64,000 nucleotides of DNA from Branchiostoma floridae (Eukaryota > Chordata > Leptocardii > Amphioxiformes > Branchiostomatidae). Numbering within the stretch: the stretch's first letter is position 1; every line of letters starts with the position of its first letter. Shown piece after piece: positions 23,721 through 34,340 of this stretch. A program made the position numbers and the translations under genes. The notes under the pieces were generated by a model, which had not been told where the DNA came from, did not search any database, and saw only the letters and a list, made by a program, of their open reading frames with translations. The stretch is taken from assembly GCF_000003815.2 (NCBI RefSeq), contig NC_049979.1, positions 16,987,933-17,051,932 of the forward strand, in the 5' to 3' direction.

Positions 23721-24375
23721 GCACGGCTGTCCCGGGGGTGCGCTCAAGGCTGCCGCTGACAGGGCAAACCCCGGCGGTACGGGTCTGGTATGCCAACATC
23801 GGCCTGCCATCAGTCGTGTCAAGGTTCGCACGATCCGCAAGGTTTCCAGAACAGGTGAAGAAAAACACAACTTGTCTTCCCCCTACTAGTACTAGTATCA
23901 GGAATAGTCCATTCGATGCTTGGGGGGAGGCACACAAGGAATCTCTCCAGTGGTGCTCGCAGGGAAGTGAAGCGAAGAATTGGAGGTCAGAAGATAATGA
24001 AATGATTGCAGGGTATGAACGCTTGAGTTATTAGTGTACGTGGCTGTTGAAGAGAGGTCCTGTCCGATCTGACGCCAGTCTTATGTACAATCTCTTTGTA
24101 TCCTTACATCGCCAACTGATGGCGAGTTGAGGGGGGGGGGGGGGGGTACTCATGTTGATGAAATGGCGACTGCATTCTTGAACACTGATCAAACACTGTT
24201 TTGACGCCCACGCAAATGTTTTGAATAATCCTACAACTGTGGTGGGTTTAGCAGACCTAACACACCGGTCAGCGCGACGCGTTATCATTTGGGAGCTGAA
24301 AATGACCTAATCGAGGTATCCCAGGCTGAGTCTGATAGAGACTAGTGCGACCAATGACGTTATGTAACGTCACTT
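23721..24375. other. No gene seen
   Basis: GC-richer to about 23.84 kb, then plain. At 24355-24372 TGACGTTA and TAACGTCA form an 8-bp inverted repeat around TG, giving two CRE-like halves, immediately before the retrotransposon fragment. Confidence 0.4.
24131..24146. repeat. G16 homopolymer
   Basis: Sixteen consecutive G, the longest homopolymer in the window apart from the N gap. Confidence 0.95.
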
Positions 24376-24705
24376 TGTTATGGATTGTTCACGATATAAT
24401 GACAAACGCACAGAGCTGTTCACATTACTTTCCGCTTGTTCTAAAGAATTTGCTACTCTCTGTTCGATAGATAAATTCAACTACAGTCTGGGAGGCGATA
24501 ACCCTCACTGTGTACAAGTAGGCAAATGTATCCACGAATGCTTATACCGTAGAACCAATAGTGTAAATGACTTGCTAGATCCAATATGTTGACTTATTCA
24601 TACCTATAGATATCCATATACGTCTGTTAAGTTGTACTGTAAGTAGTTGTTATACATGTAGACCTTACGAAAGTCGCCGTACTTTTGTCGCGTCAATAAA
24701 GATTT
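24376..24705 (+). mobile_element. 5'-truncated non-LTR retrotransposon, 3' end
   Basis: A short coding remainder, about 100 bases of untranslated sequence and an AATAAA at 24695-24700 make up the last 330 bases of an element. Its tail is related to the one at 14846-14887. No short tandem tail like the (ATTC)n of the 12.8 kb copy is obvious. The left boundary is approximate. Confidence 0.65.
24380..24592 (+). pseudogene. Retrotransposon polyprotein C-terminal scrap
   Basis: The 70-residue frame ends in a TGA at 24590-24592. It reads CSRYNDKRTELFTLL, then a segment with SIDKFNYSLGGDNP, then VGKCIHECLYRR. This is the order found after the zinc-binding tail in many invertebrate non-LTR polyproteins: C-x2-Y-x-x-x-R, then D-K-F-x-x-x-L, then a closing helix ending R-R. 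Only the last residues of ORF2 remain. The apparent ATG at 24380 is not a real start. Confidence 0.65.
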
Positions 24706-26323
24706 ATATAATGTCCTTGCTGCGACTTACGTGGTGGTGTACGTATTCTAACGAGACAAGAATGCTCTAAAAAAGACAGGCCCCCTATGCCTTTTATCGC
24801 CACCAAATTAGCTATCCTTTAGTTGTTTCCATCAAAGACTGCGCATGGGCTAGACCAAAAACTTCGTTTTCAGAAAAGGACCATTACTGTTATGACAAAC
24901 TCTAAAACTATTGAATTATTCTTCGGATCAGGTTAGCGCTCTAGGATAAGTTTAAGTGTTCAGCCCATAAAGAAGTTGAGAGCAGAAGGTACTGCCAAGC
25001 CCGTTTTTAATTGGGGTATAACAAAATAAAAAATACATAAAAAGCTCTGAACAAATCAGTAGCAAACGCGTCTTATATCTCCTATATTGTAGCTGTGTGA
25101 ATGGACGAAGACTTTGAACACTGTTGCACCACTTCTGTCTGTGGAAGAGAGCTCGGAGGTCAGTCCGTGCCTGAGGTGTTGTCCCCTGCTGCTCTGTATA
25201 GCCTAACACATCGGACATGACAGATGTTTCCTACCGGACACCGCCGCTTTACCTTGGCACACAAGGACGACATGTCAGCTGAACGAGACATCGTAATTAG
25301 TGGACGTGTTGAACACAGTAACCCTGCTGTTCACCCAGACAATATCATAGGGATAGCATGAAGGACACATGATAAAGCTCACAGTGGCGCTGTCACCATC
25401 TAGGTAAAGAGGTATCGCGTAATCTTTACACCTTATCTCATGTCTTGTTTGCGACTGTTTGAACAGCGCCTGTCGCTCTATTGTAAAACAGGGATCAGTC
25501 AGGAGGGGGCAACTCTGAAATGAAGTTTGTCTGATGTAGTTGGAAGTCATTGTGGTACTTCTTTTGTTTGTTTTTGCTTGCTTATTTGTTTTTCTGAGAT
25601 AATACGATATTGCGACGTTTCGTTTGCTTTGTCATGGGTTCTGCAGGACACATGTTTCCAAGTAGCACAATTGTGCGTGGCTCTCTATTTTGTTGCATAA
25701 CGTGTCATTAAAGCGTGTTTAACTTACTTGTTGTTCTTGTCCTATAAGTACAGAACAATATAGACATATGAAGTGCCGCCAAAGTTGGTCTGTGTTATTG
25801 TGTAAGAAGAATTGGACACTTCGGGTCGTACAAAGCATCACCTCGTTCAAACCTTGGTCTTATTTGCTTTACGACTTGAAAGAAGAACAGACCTGTTCAG
25901 AAATAAGTGCGACACAAATGTTCTCTTTGTGTCGTGGGCGCCGAAATGTGCATCTTGTGTATGATTAAGAGATAACGATTTCTCTTTTGCTGATCCCTTT
26001 AGCCAGTTTGATAGAGGAGCTATTGTCGTAAACAGGAGTGCTCTTTCTATAGTGTCAATAAAGGTGCTGGATTTTCTGTCTGCGAGCAGGTCTGTGGAAT
26101 TTAAGACATCAAATGCTCGAGTATAATTACAGGTGTGTTTGGGTGCACTGCGTCGCCGGGGTACTTTGCTCTGTCGCTCGGTCCTTTGTTGGAGGGTCCT
26201 CTGCCCCCAGGGAAGATGTACATCAATAATTGGACTTAGGTGAACTATAACTCAGCCGAAATGGTTCGGTGGGCAGGGAGCCGACAATGCAGGGGGCCGC
26301 CCACTTTCCCGCGCTTTGTCCGT

Positions 26324-26428
26324 GGTGCGTCACAGGTGGATCGTCTACACGAATGGTCAGGTCCAGTGACGTATCAAGTCTCGCGGGGTCACAAAATGAG
26401 CGAGACCGAACATTGCCTGTGACGCACC
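26324..26428. repeat. Perfect 13-bp inverted repeat, 79-base loop
   Basis: GGTGCGTCACAGG (26324-26336) and CCTGTGACGCACC (26416-26428) are exact reverse complements. Each contains TGCGTCA/TGACGCA, a bZIP-type (Maf/AP-1-like) site. The enclosed sequence is GC-rich. It could be a paired binding site or a stem-loop. Confidence 0.7.
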
Positions 26429-27797
26429 GGTACGTCATTAGTCAAGGGGGTGTCGTCATATGTGACTTTTAGAAGCCCATGTGGCATTTCCAACAGAACA
26501 AAGAAATGTCCAAACAAGTAGAGCATCTTCGCCAAGACCACCTAGTTAGGGGACCTTTCACGGGCATACCATCGGGGTAAATGTTGTGAATAATACACAA
26601 ATAGGTTAATAGGCCGTTTACAGAATGGGAAAGCATCGGTACTGTTTGTAACGAACCACTTAAAGACTACATGCCAAATATGTCTCGATGTTTTGGTTAT
26701 TGTAACATCTGAACCATGGAGGTAGATTTTGTGAAGTTGTGACTCACTATTTGAATCGTTTAGGACGGAAACAGCAGATGCAGTCTGCCATGTTAGCAGA
26801 TTTAACACAAGGTTGTATCAAGGCGCTTTTATGGAACACTATGCATCAGGTCTGGTATCCACTTTATTGACATTTTCAAACATTTCATCCCCACCCAAAT
26901 TTGGTGAATGGTACAGCCCCCAATGTGAAAACACCAGCTGCAGTAAAGGCTGTTGTCTGGTCACGTTACTATCGTTAATATATTACTCTCACGCCGGGAC
27001 ATCCTATATTCCTTACGTCCGTCGTGCTCGTAGTTGTAATATTATCATGTATCTAATGAATCATCTTGCAGTTTGGCACATGTTGTGCCACATCTCACCT
27101 GACGTAGCTGGTAGGAGGCTAGCTAAGCGTTACTTGGAAACGCGAATATAATTCAAATCACCAGCAGTAACCGTGGATATCCTAAGCTCAAACAAGCTCG
27201 CCAGCCGGCCTCTCGGCAAAATGAAATAGTTTGGGGGCATTTTGTAACCCCGGCCAGGCGTGCCGTAGATGGGTGTGTAAATGTGAAGGTGTTGACAGGT
27301 ATTGAGGAAATCGATATCGGCGGGATCTGTGCCGAGCCTAGCACGTCTTAGTTGCCATGCATTTTCGCTTGAAGTGTACTTGTCAAAGGTCAACGGCTTT
27401 CCGTGTAAGCCACCTTGCTGTAGGTATGGATAAAGCGCCTTCAGGTGGGCTTGTAGCCTAGCAGGTACTTACCGGTAGGTTTGAAAAGTAAACCGCACTC
27501 CGGCGTCTAGCTCCTCTTAACTCCACGCTGTTCAATGTTATTTGTACTTCACTTAAGGGACACGTTCTGATCTTAAACTTTCAGCGCCGTGATATTTCTT
27601 TTTCATTGAAAGGCATGTACTTTATGGGCGAAGTTGTCTTGGTACCATGGTAACAGGTGCATCTATGGCTGCAGTTTGTAGTCAGTCGGTAGGTGACGCA
27701 CTTGAAAGACCGCCGAGAATGTGTGATGTGACTCTTTTGTGTGCAGTGAAGCCAGAGAGAACATTTTCAGTTGTACGTTGTGTGAAAATACAACTCT

Positions 27798-27822
27798 CTG
27801 ACTAAGCTGGCTGACTAAGCTG
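27798..27822. repeat. CTGACTAAGCTG twice, period 13
   Basis: Two exact 12-base copies (27798-27809 and 27811-27822). Confidence 0.9.
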
Positions 27823-27925
27823 TGTGCGAGATCATCGCCTTCATCCACTGATGAACGTTTATTTGTCCTTTTGGCATACGTACAATGAAGTGTAAAATGT
27901 CAGTCAAAAAGTGAGAGAAAACTAC

Positions 27926-27947
27926 TTCTTTCTTTCTTTCTTTCTTC
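27926..27947. repeat. (TTTC)n microsatellite
   Basis: About five perfect TTTC units. Confidence 0.95.
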
Positions 27948-28199
27948 ATTCTATGTACCATTTCTGCTCAGTCACTATTTTGTTCCACCATATTGGGTTG
28001 TACTTTGTGCGTGTTATATTCAAAACTATGTAAATACTGCTATTGCCTGTACATGCTGTCATTTTTCCAAACATATCTTCTTGCTGGGAATCTACTTCAT
28101 TTCTCCCCACCCTGCCTGAGTTCCCGGGGTATATGCTGTGAGTTTTATTATCTCCTGCTTGTAACATTTAGCTTTACACACGATGTGTGTTGTGCCTTC

Positions 28200-28900
28200 G
28201 GGTCTAATTCCAGCTATCGTGCGATCTTCCGATAACGACGGGCTTTCATTTTCACCACGAGCCCCCTCCGGCAATGTCAAGGCGATAGGAAGCCGCGGGG
28301 AGGGGCCGGGGCCCGCGCGTGCCCGTATGAGTGCGCGGAGGCGTAGTCTACTTGGCCGTATCTACGGAGCGATCTCAACATCGATCAATTCTATCTTTGT
28401 AATCCAGGTGTAAAAGCAATCTGCTCCGGAAATCGTCCCACTTGTGGGTATCGACCGTCCAAATCAAGAAATATTTCCGCCTGCAGCACCCGGGATCCAT
28501 CTCTCGGTGCGGACCCTGGGGTCATTGGAATTCTGCTGCACTCGGGCCAGGTCCACAGGGAGGCCGCGAGGATACACAAGACGGGCGACATGCCGCCTTT
28601 CCTGAAAGAGAGAGGCTTTTGCAAACTTCGCAAGCTGCGACAACGTCGTTTTCTCTGGAGAAATGTCTTTCCCGTGAAGTCCCAAAGACGAGGCTTTGCT
28701 TCAAAAGTAATTAACGATGATATCTGTTTCACACCAGGGGCGACTGATCTATCTAAAGACGGAAGTTGTTTACACACCGGGGCTTTTAGCCATAAACTTG
28801 AAGCGAATTTGGCAGCATTTTTCCGCCTCTAGGCCAAAGCGCCCCCTGTGGGACACCTCGGCGCAACACTTTCTTCACAGGTTATTTGAGTAAGCCCCGG
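28200..28900. promoter_or_regulatory. GC-rich island, candidate regulatory block
   Basis: CpG-rich sequence (GGGGAGGGGCCGGGGCCCGC near 28297) with frames open on both strands, none with recognisable content. It lies about 4-5 kb upstream of the supported gene start and ends with a CTCF-like motif. A promoter, an enhancer or an unrecognised non-coding exon are all possible. Confidence 0.25.
28838..28852 (-). promoter_or_regulatory. CTCF-like motif
   Basis: On the minus strand the sequence reads CCCACAGGGGGCGCT. It is the CTCF core (CCASYAGRKGGCRS) with one base missing after CCAC. The AGGGGGCGC part is perfect. Same strand as the 23.7 kb motif. Confidence 0.35.
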
Positions 28901-29499
28901 GCGCGTCTCCGTAGACTCCCAAACGTGACAACAATAACGCAGGCAATCTTAGTGCCTGGACGTGGAACGTCAGCCATGATCTTTTTAGAAAACAACATGA
29001 GATATTCTTCGATCTTAATTGTGAGTTGTTAGTCCGTAAGCTACGGGCTCATACATGCACCTGCTATGTGTGGAAGTGGAGTTTCCCAGACTGTAGAAAC
29101 CCCTGTGTAGCTTGGGTGCTTCTGAAGGAACTACTTCAGTGATTTTCAGTATAGGCAAGGTAATAACAACTTAGAGGTGATATACATCATATGAGTCAAA
29201 GTAGCTACTTAACGGTTTTCAAATTCGGAGGTTGACATTTTCCTGGGAGTATACGATCCGAAATTTAGCACTGAAGAGTACCACAATTGAGACAAAACTT
29301 TTTTGTCCTACTTCTTTCTTTTTCCTCTGGACAGTAGCATCCAGAGTTTCTGTTCGTTGGCCATACACATACACAAACAAAAACCTCATCTAGTCTCCAA
29401 CAGGCTCCACATGGGCTGAATTGAAAATAAAACAACCTGACAAAGGAACGGTCTGACGAAGACTATCTCCTCTCCCCGTCTCCAGTACTGACGAGCCGT
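28901..29499. other. No gene seen
   Basis: No supported feature. Confidence 0.4.
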
Positions 29500-29790
29500 T
29501 GGTAGTCCGTGGCGTTTGAATTATTGGAGGTCCATCTCGCGGGAGAGAATTGCTCCGGTGAAATATGCATGAAATGGGTCGCGGATGTCAGCTTCCCAAT
29601 CTCGTCGTTGGGGAAGCAACGATTTCCGCTAATCAGGCGGAAGGCCGGGCGTTTGGACTTCATACCTTTTTCACGCCGGCCGAATTCTTGCCGGACCTGG
29701 GCAATATTCCAGGCGAGTAGATAGAGCCAGGGGACCGGCCTGCTACGATCGGTTGTTGCTCCAGATGTAGGTACAACAGACAGAAACACG
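29500..29790. promoter_or_regulatory. Complex non-coding block, candidate enhancer
   Basis: The block is locally GC-richer and free of simple repeats, with AT-rich homeobox-type words (GAATTATTGG, GCTAATCAGG) set among GC-rich ones (ACGCCGGCCGAATTCTTGCC). A 125-codon minus-strand frame over it (29463-29840) has a hydrophobic start but no family resemblance. Its texture resembles conserved regulatory DNA. Only cross-species alignment could show that. Confidence 0.2.
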
Positions 29791-32700
29791 GTGAAAAAAG
29801 TCAAACCATGAAAGAAACAAAGAAAACGCCCATGCCTCAAGTTGTAGTTGACGTTTTCTAATTATCGGTTCATGTCGGGTGTCTCCGAAACTCTTTTCGT
29901 ACAGCAGAAGCCTATCAAATCTAGTATCAAAGAGTCACATTCAACAATACGCCAAGATGTTAATCTAATTCCAGATGCTGCAACACGCGTCTTCAACATA
30001 GTGATACGAGTAGCTATAGGAAACATAATTTCCAACTGTCAAAGGAGGACATGGTATTATGCGTTATATGAATAAAGATATCAGAAGGACATGACCAACC
30101 TTGAAAACAATGTATTGTAAGACATTGTTAGTTACCTGTCACGCACGTACGTACCTTTTACTTTCCGTAAGTTGTAATGAAGGAAAGCTGCGGTATCGAT
30201 ATTTACCAAGGAAGACTTGTGTGCGGTTAGTGGCGCTAGACTTGTGCCTGTAGGCGCCCCATGTCCAGCCGGGACCGGGAAGTGATTACCTCCGCATTCG
30301 GACAAATTGCTCACTAATAATTTTGTGAATATTGTAAAGACATTGGTACTCCGTGGAGGTCCAGTTAGTCCTTTAAAGTCACTTGCCTAACTCGGTAGCC
30401 CCGCCATGCCCATCTCTACACACTAGATGTGCTGTGCCCACATCTAACATGGTGGTGGACACTGCGGACTGCGGTAAACCATTATGAGCAATTTTTGTCA
30501 AGGCGACAACGCACATTCGTCCCATCCTTCACCATATCAAATCGATGGACGAAATTTCTGGTAATTCCCCCCGTGTTTCATCATTCTGACAAGGAAAACT
30601 TGATTACAAATAGAAATCGAAGGGCCTGTAGCCTTGGGCCACAAAGTTCCGGACAAGGGATATATATTTTCCCGATCTACTTTTGCTGTGCTGAGCACAA
30701 TTTTTCAAACTTCATTCGTGGTCCGGTCTTATTCCTTCAACGGTCACCTGCACCATGTCTATCGACGGCCATCTACTCATAGTTGAGTTTCGAGGGATAT
30801 TATTATTATACAATATACCATTCTTCATAAGAATATCTATTGCTTCTATCTTAATTTCGCTTTTACGGTCTCTCATCTATTCATTAGCTACATTGACAAT
30901 ATAAGTACCGGAAAAGGAAGCTTCCATTCAATGTTGTTGTCAGAAAATCTTGAGTGGGTTATACTCTATAGAATTGTGTTCGTCAATACGGACAACATGT
31001 TGCGTTTCCAAGGCGATAGTCCCTTTTCATAGCCTGAATGGCCTGTCAATTACTGACGCAGATCGAAGCTAATCATTTTCCTAATAAGGATGTGTTCTAT
31101 CAGCCCTACGTCACAACACGACATGAAATCAGGGCAGAGAACTACCGTGTACTATCTTTGTCAGTCACATGCGAGAAAACATGTGATAATCTGTGCTGCT
31201 TATTATCCCTATGACGTTTCTTTGTGTTCCTTATGCTTGCAAAATCATTGTTGTTCACCATTTGACTCATCTGTTTTACACATAGGAGGACCGCAGCCGT
31301 TGCCATTGGAGACGTGGTCGAAAGAGTCCAATTGCTCGTGAGTTTTCCGGAGACATCTAACGAGAAGAAAAACAACACAAACGTAAGTACTCAACTACGT
31401 CATAGCTGCAACCGTCTTTCTTCAATGTCTTTGTGTCGGTGTTGAGTCGGCTCCCTTGTTAGACATGACACCTGTTTGATCTCTGGGGATCGACAAACAT
31501 AGCATAATTTCTCTGTTAACTTCACGATGACTCATGAGGCAAACTCAAGTTTTTTTTCTGAAAATTGAAAATTCGCTGCCGCGCCCAGTACAAAATGGTA
31601 ATTCACTTTTTACAAAAATGCCCTTCGGCTATATTTGATGGGCTCTGCTCAATTTTGGCCAAGCTGAATCATCCCGGCAACATCTGTTGCTCCCAAACAG
31701 TATGTACAGTTCTGTAGGCCATTCCCCGTTCCTACAAATATAGCTCCACATGAGGCAGGTTTCAGCGGCTACTGCGGCAATCGGATCACGACCCAGAGAT
31801 GGGAGGGTAGAAATAGAGCGGGCTCCAATTACCAGTTAGGCGGAAAGATTCAGGAAAATTGGCGGTCGCCTGGTCATCGCATCATTATTCCCGCCGTGTG
31901 CGTGGTTACTGTTAGCCTGACTGAAGCTGTTTAATCTTGCCCGGCCATCAATGGACACAGACACAGAACCACAGGATGAAAACATGACGGACTGAGCCCG
32001 ACATTAGAACAGAAACATTGGCTGCATCTATTCTTGTGTGTAATCATACTTTTCATGCTAACACCAATAACCTGTCCTCCATGCATAGTCTTCGAAATGG
32101 ACATAGGACAAAACAGTAATGATGACCCTTAGTCAGTTCATGTATCTTCAAACCGTAGTTGAAGATTTAGATAAAGATTTCAACAACCCAGTAGCAGAGA
32201 AAACTTTTGATCCCCGGGGACACCGGTAAAAAGATAGGCGATGTTAGCTCGCGTCCAAGAATTATTGTTACACCACGGTTTGCGCCGTACGTGCCCTCTT
32301 CCATGCACACGGCCACACGGCGATATATTGGCGCGGTAAAACGCGGCTTTATTTGTCTACGATTTTCGCTAAAAAGAGCCAGTACGTATCGCCTACTACT
32401 GTAAGGTCCATCCCTCGCAGTCTGTCATTTGGTGCAAATTTATGGTGGAGCGGCCGCCGGGGTCCACACCAGATTAACTGTTGTGGGGGAGAAACCTATA
32501 ATATGTCATTACAAAGTGGTGAGATTTGATCGATAGCGAGCAGCAATCCGTTTCATACATCAACGCACAAAAGTTACCGGAGCAGATATATGTTCAGGGG
32601 CGCGCTACGCTTGGCCCCGTTACTCCGGGTCCCTTCCGATTTGCGCAGATCGAAAGGGGAAAGCTCGCTGGGGGAGATTTGCGCTAAATGCGTCTGTCCA

Positions 32701-32804
32701 TCAACTTTATTGCAGTTGGCTTTAGCAAGGTTACCAGTCATCAGAGCCGTTAGTCAAGCCACCAACACCTCGCCTTGCGGCGCTGCGGGCGCATGTGGTG
32801 TTGG
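29791..32804. other. No gene seen; upstream region of the 32.8 kb gene
   Basis: Mostly plain sequence. At about 31780-31960 there is a mixed block (CTCCAATTACCAG, GGCGGTCGCCTGG, GTTTAATCTTGCCC) with homeodomain-type words, possibly regulatory. From about 32.2 to 32.8 kb GC and CpG rise towards the gene start. Confidence 0.35.
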
Positions 32805-32835
32805 GTATATTCCACTAGTCGGAGCTTGAGTCAGT
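32805..32835 (+). promoter_or_regulatory. Candidate core promoter: TATA-like box and initiator
   Basis: GGGTATATTCC places a TATA-like element at 32805-32810. A TCAGT initiator follows at 32831-32835, with its A at 32833, 27 bases from the start of the TATA box. That is the usual spacing. A second TCAGT lies at 32868-32872. A start at 32833 would give a 144-base 5' leader to the ATG at 32977. An alternative is that the leader is spliced: CTTCTCCTTCCCAG just before 32958 is a good acceptor. Confidence 0.4.
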
Positions 32836-32976
32836 GGATAAACCACTGAGGCTGCGTGTGGAGGTAGTCAGTCGTCACTTGACGTCCAGCGGCGCCAGAG
32901 CGACTGCACACAGGAGGTGTTTCTCCGCAGCTTCTTCACTTCACTTCTCCTTCCCAGCTCTGCCTGCTAGGACAGA

Positions 32977-33079
32977 ATGTTCTCGCCGTATAGCTATCCA
33001 CCACCGTATCCAGGCGACGGCAGAGGCCGCTTCGCACCGTACCCGCCACCAATGCCGCCGCCGCCGCCGCTGTATCCAG
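32977..33079 (+). CDS. First coding exon of an unrecognised proline/tyrosine-rich protein
   Basis: The exon runs from an ATG in fair context (ACAGAATGT) to a phase-1 donor, CCAG|GTGAGA, after 34 codons and one base. The peptide is almost all proline, tyrosine, glycine and arginine: it opens MFSPYSYPPPYPG, passes GRGRF, and ends with PPPMPPPPPLYPG. No in-frame stop lies between the ATG and the donor. It has no signal peptide or membrane segment. Such low-complexity N-termini are common in transcription factors, RNA-binding and adaptor proteins. PPxY-like and polyproline stretches could bind WW or SH3 domains, which is inference. Composition, splice phase and the matching exon at 52722 make this the best-supported gene here. 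I could not name the family. Confidence 0.65.
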
Positions 33080-34323
33080 GTGAGAAGCGCGGCAGGTGTA
33101 ACGAGACCCATTCGAGCGTGCTTAGAACAGGTGTCCTGTTATGTGGAGCAAAGTGCAGTCAGGAGACACTGCTAGAACAGCTTAATCATAAGAAAGAGAC
33201 TACGAAGGAAGAAAACACATCCTTGTCTGTACAGGATAGATGAATTTAGCACTTTCGGACATAATTTGTTCTCAATTCTTTGCAAATTACACGTATTTGA
33301 TCCAGTAATTGAGGTGAATTTCTGGTACAGTCTTTCACTCTGTGTTTGCGTCTACCAGCATTGTGCGGTCCCTTGGATATGTTATTGTGGAGAACTGAGA
33401 TGGGAATGGTCTGAGGTGGTCAGCCTGTAATTTAAACCAATCATGTTCTGGTTTTTCATAAGGAGTAGTTTCCAACGGTCAATTTGGCCTTTGCATTTTG
33501 TTCTCATCATGTTCAGATCTTTTTAAGTCCTTCCAATTGAAGTGATAAGTTTCCCGTCGGCTGACGGCCTACTGTGCAGTTGATGTGTACTGGACACAGA
33601 TAGGGCGTTTTGAAGTTGTGTCCGGAGCCTGCGGTCCCCGTGATGTTACACCTGTCTCTAGACGTTAGACTTAGAGGCTGTAGTTGTTTCTCCAGCAGGA
33701 TTGAAGTTGGAATGAGTTGAGCAGCCAGCCTTAAGGAGACCATTTTGAAGGAGAGGAATTAGTCTGGCGGCTGCCTTGTGGTGTATGACTGGCACTTTCA
33801 GCAACAGAAAAAAATATTCTTACTTTTGGCGTCGTCTTGGCAGGCTTTAGTGACTGACTTGTTGGTGTGGTCTTTCTACTACTTTATTTGGTGTCAAAAT
33901 GATAACATTTGTTTCAAATTTTGTCAAGTACAGCTTCGGAAATCTCAAGCCGGTAGTATAGCGGCATGTCTGACTTACTCCGTCTCCGACAACCGTTGCT
34001 CCGAAAGCTAGCCGTGTATTTGTAGCGAAAGGACGCTGTGAAGATCTCTTTAGATGCTTTGAAATTAAATCGAATTCTAATATGTTGAAATCTGTATTGG
34101 TATGAACTATAAGTCTGTCTTCTCTGGTGTAAAATCGGCTGCTCAGAAGTCTTACCTTAAGAGCGGAAAAACAGATTGTGCTACTTCCCGATGAAGTGTT
34201 TTTCTAATTTCCATATAGATCCATTTTTCACTATTGCACATTAGACGTAATCACATTTATCTAGTAATTACTAGTATCCATGGTCTTCAATGATGGCCCA
34301 TCCCGGTGTAGTACAAGGAACCT

Positions 34324-34340
34324 AACAGCAGGGGGCGTCC
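34324..34340 (+). promoter_or_regulatory. CTCF-like motif
   Basis: AACAGCAGGGGGCGTCC contains CAGCAGGGGGCG, the heart of the CTCF consensus. It departs at the first and last consensus positions. It is on the plus strand, opposite to the motifs at 23.7 and 28.8 kb, and lies 1.2 kb inside intron 1. Confidence 0.4.

Larger units (their letters stand above)
24706..28199. other. No gene seen
   Basis: Plain sequence with short frames on both strands. The small repeats inside it are listed separately. Confidence 0.4.

Noticed and set aside
29463-29840. 125-codon minus-strand frame with a hydrophobic start resembling a signal peptide
   Set aside because: The remainder has no recognisable structure, and the frame coincides with a GC-richer non-coding block.
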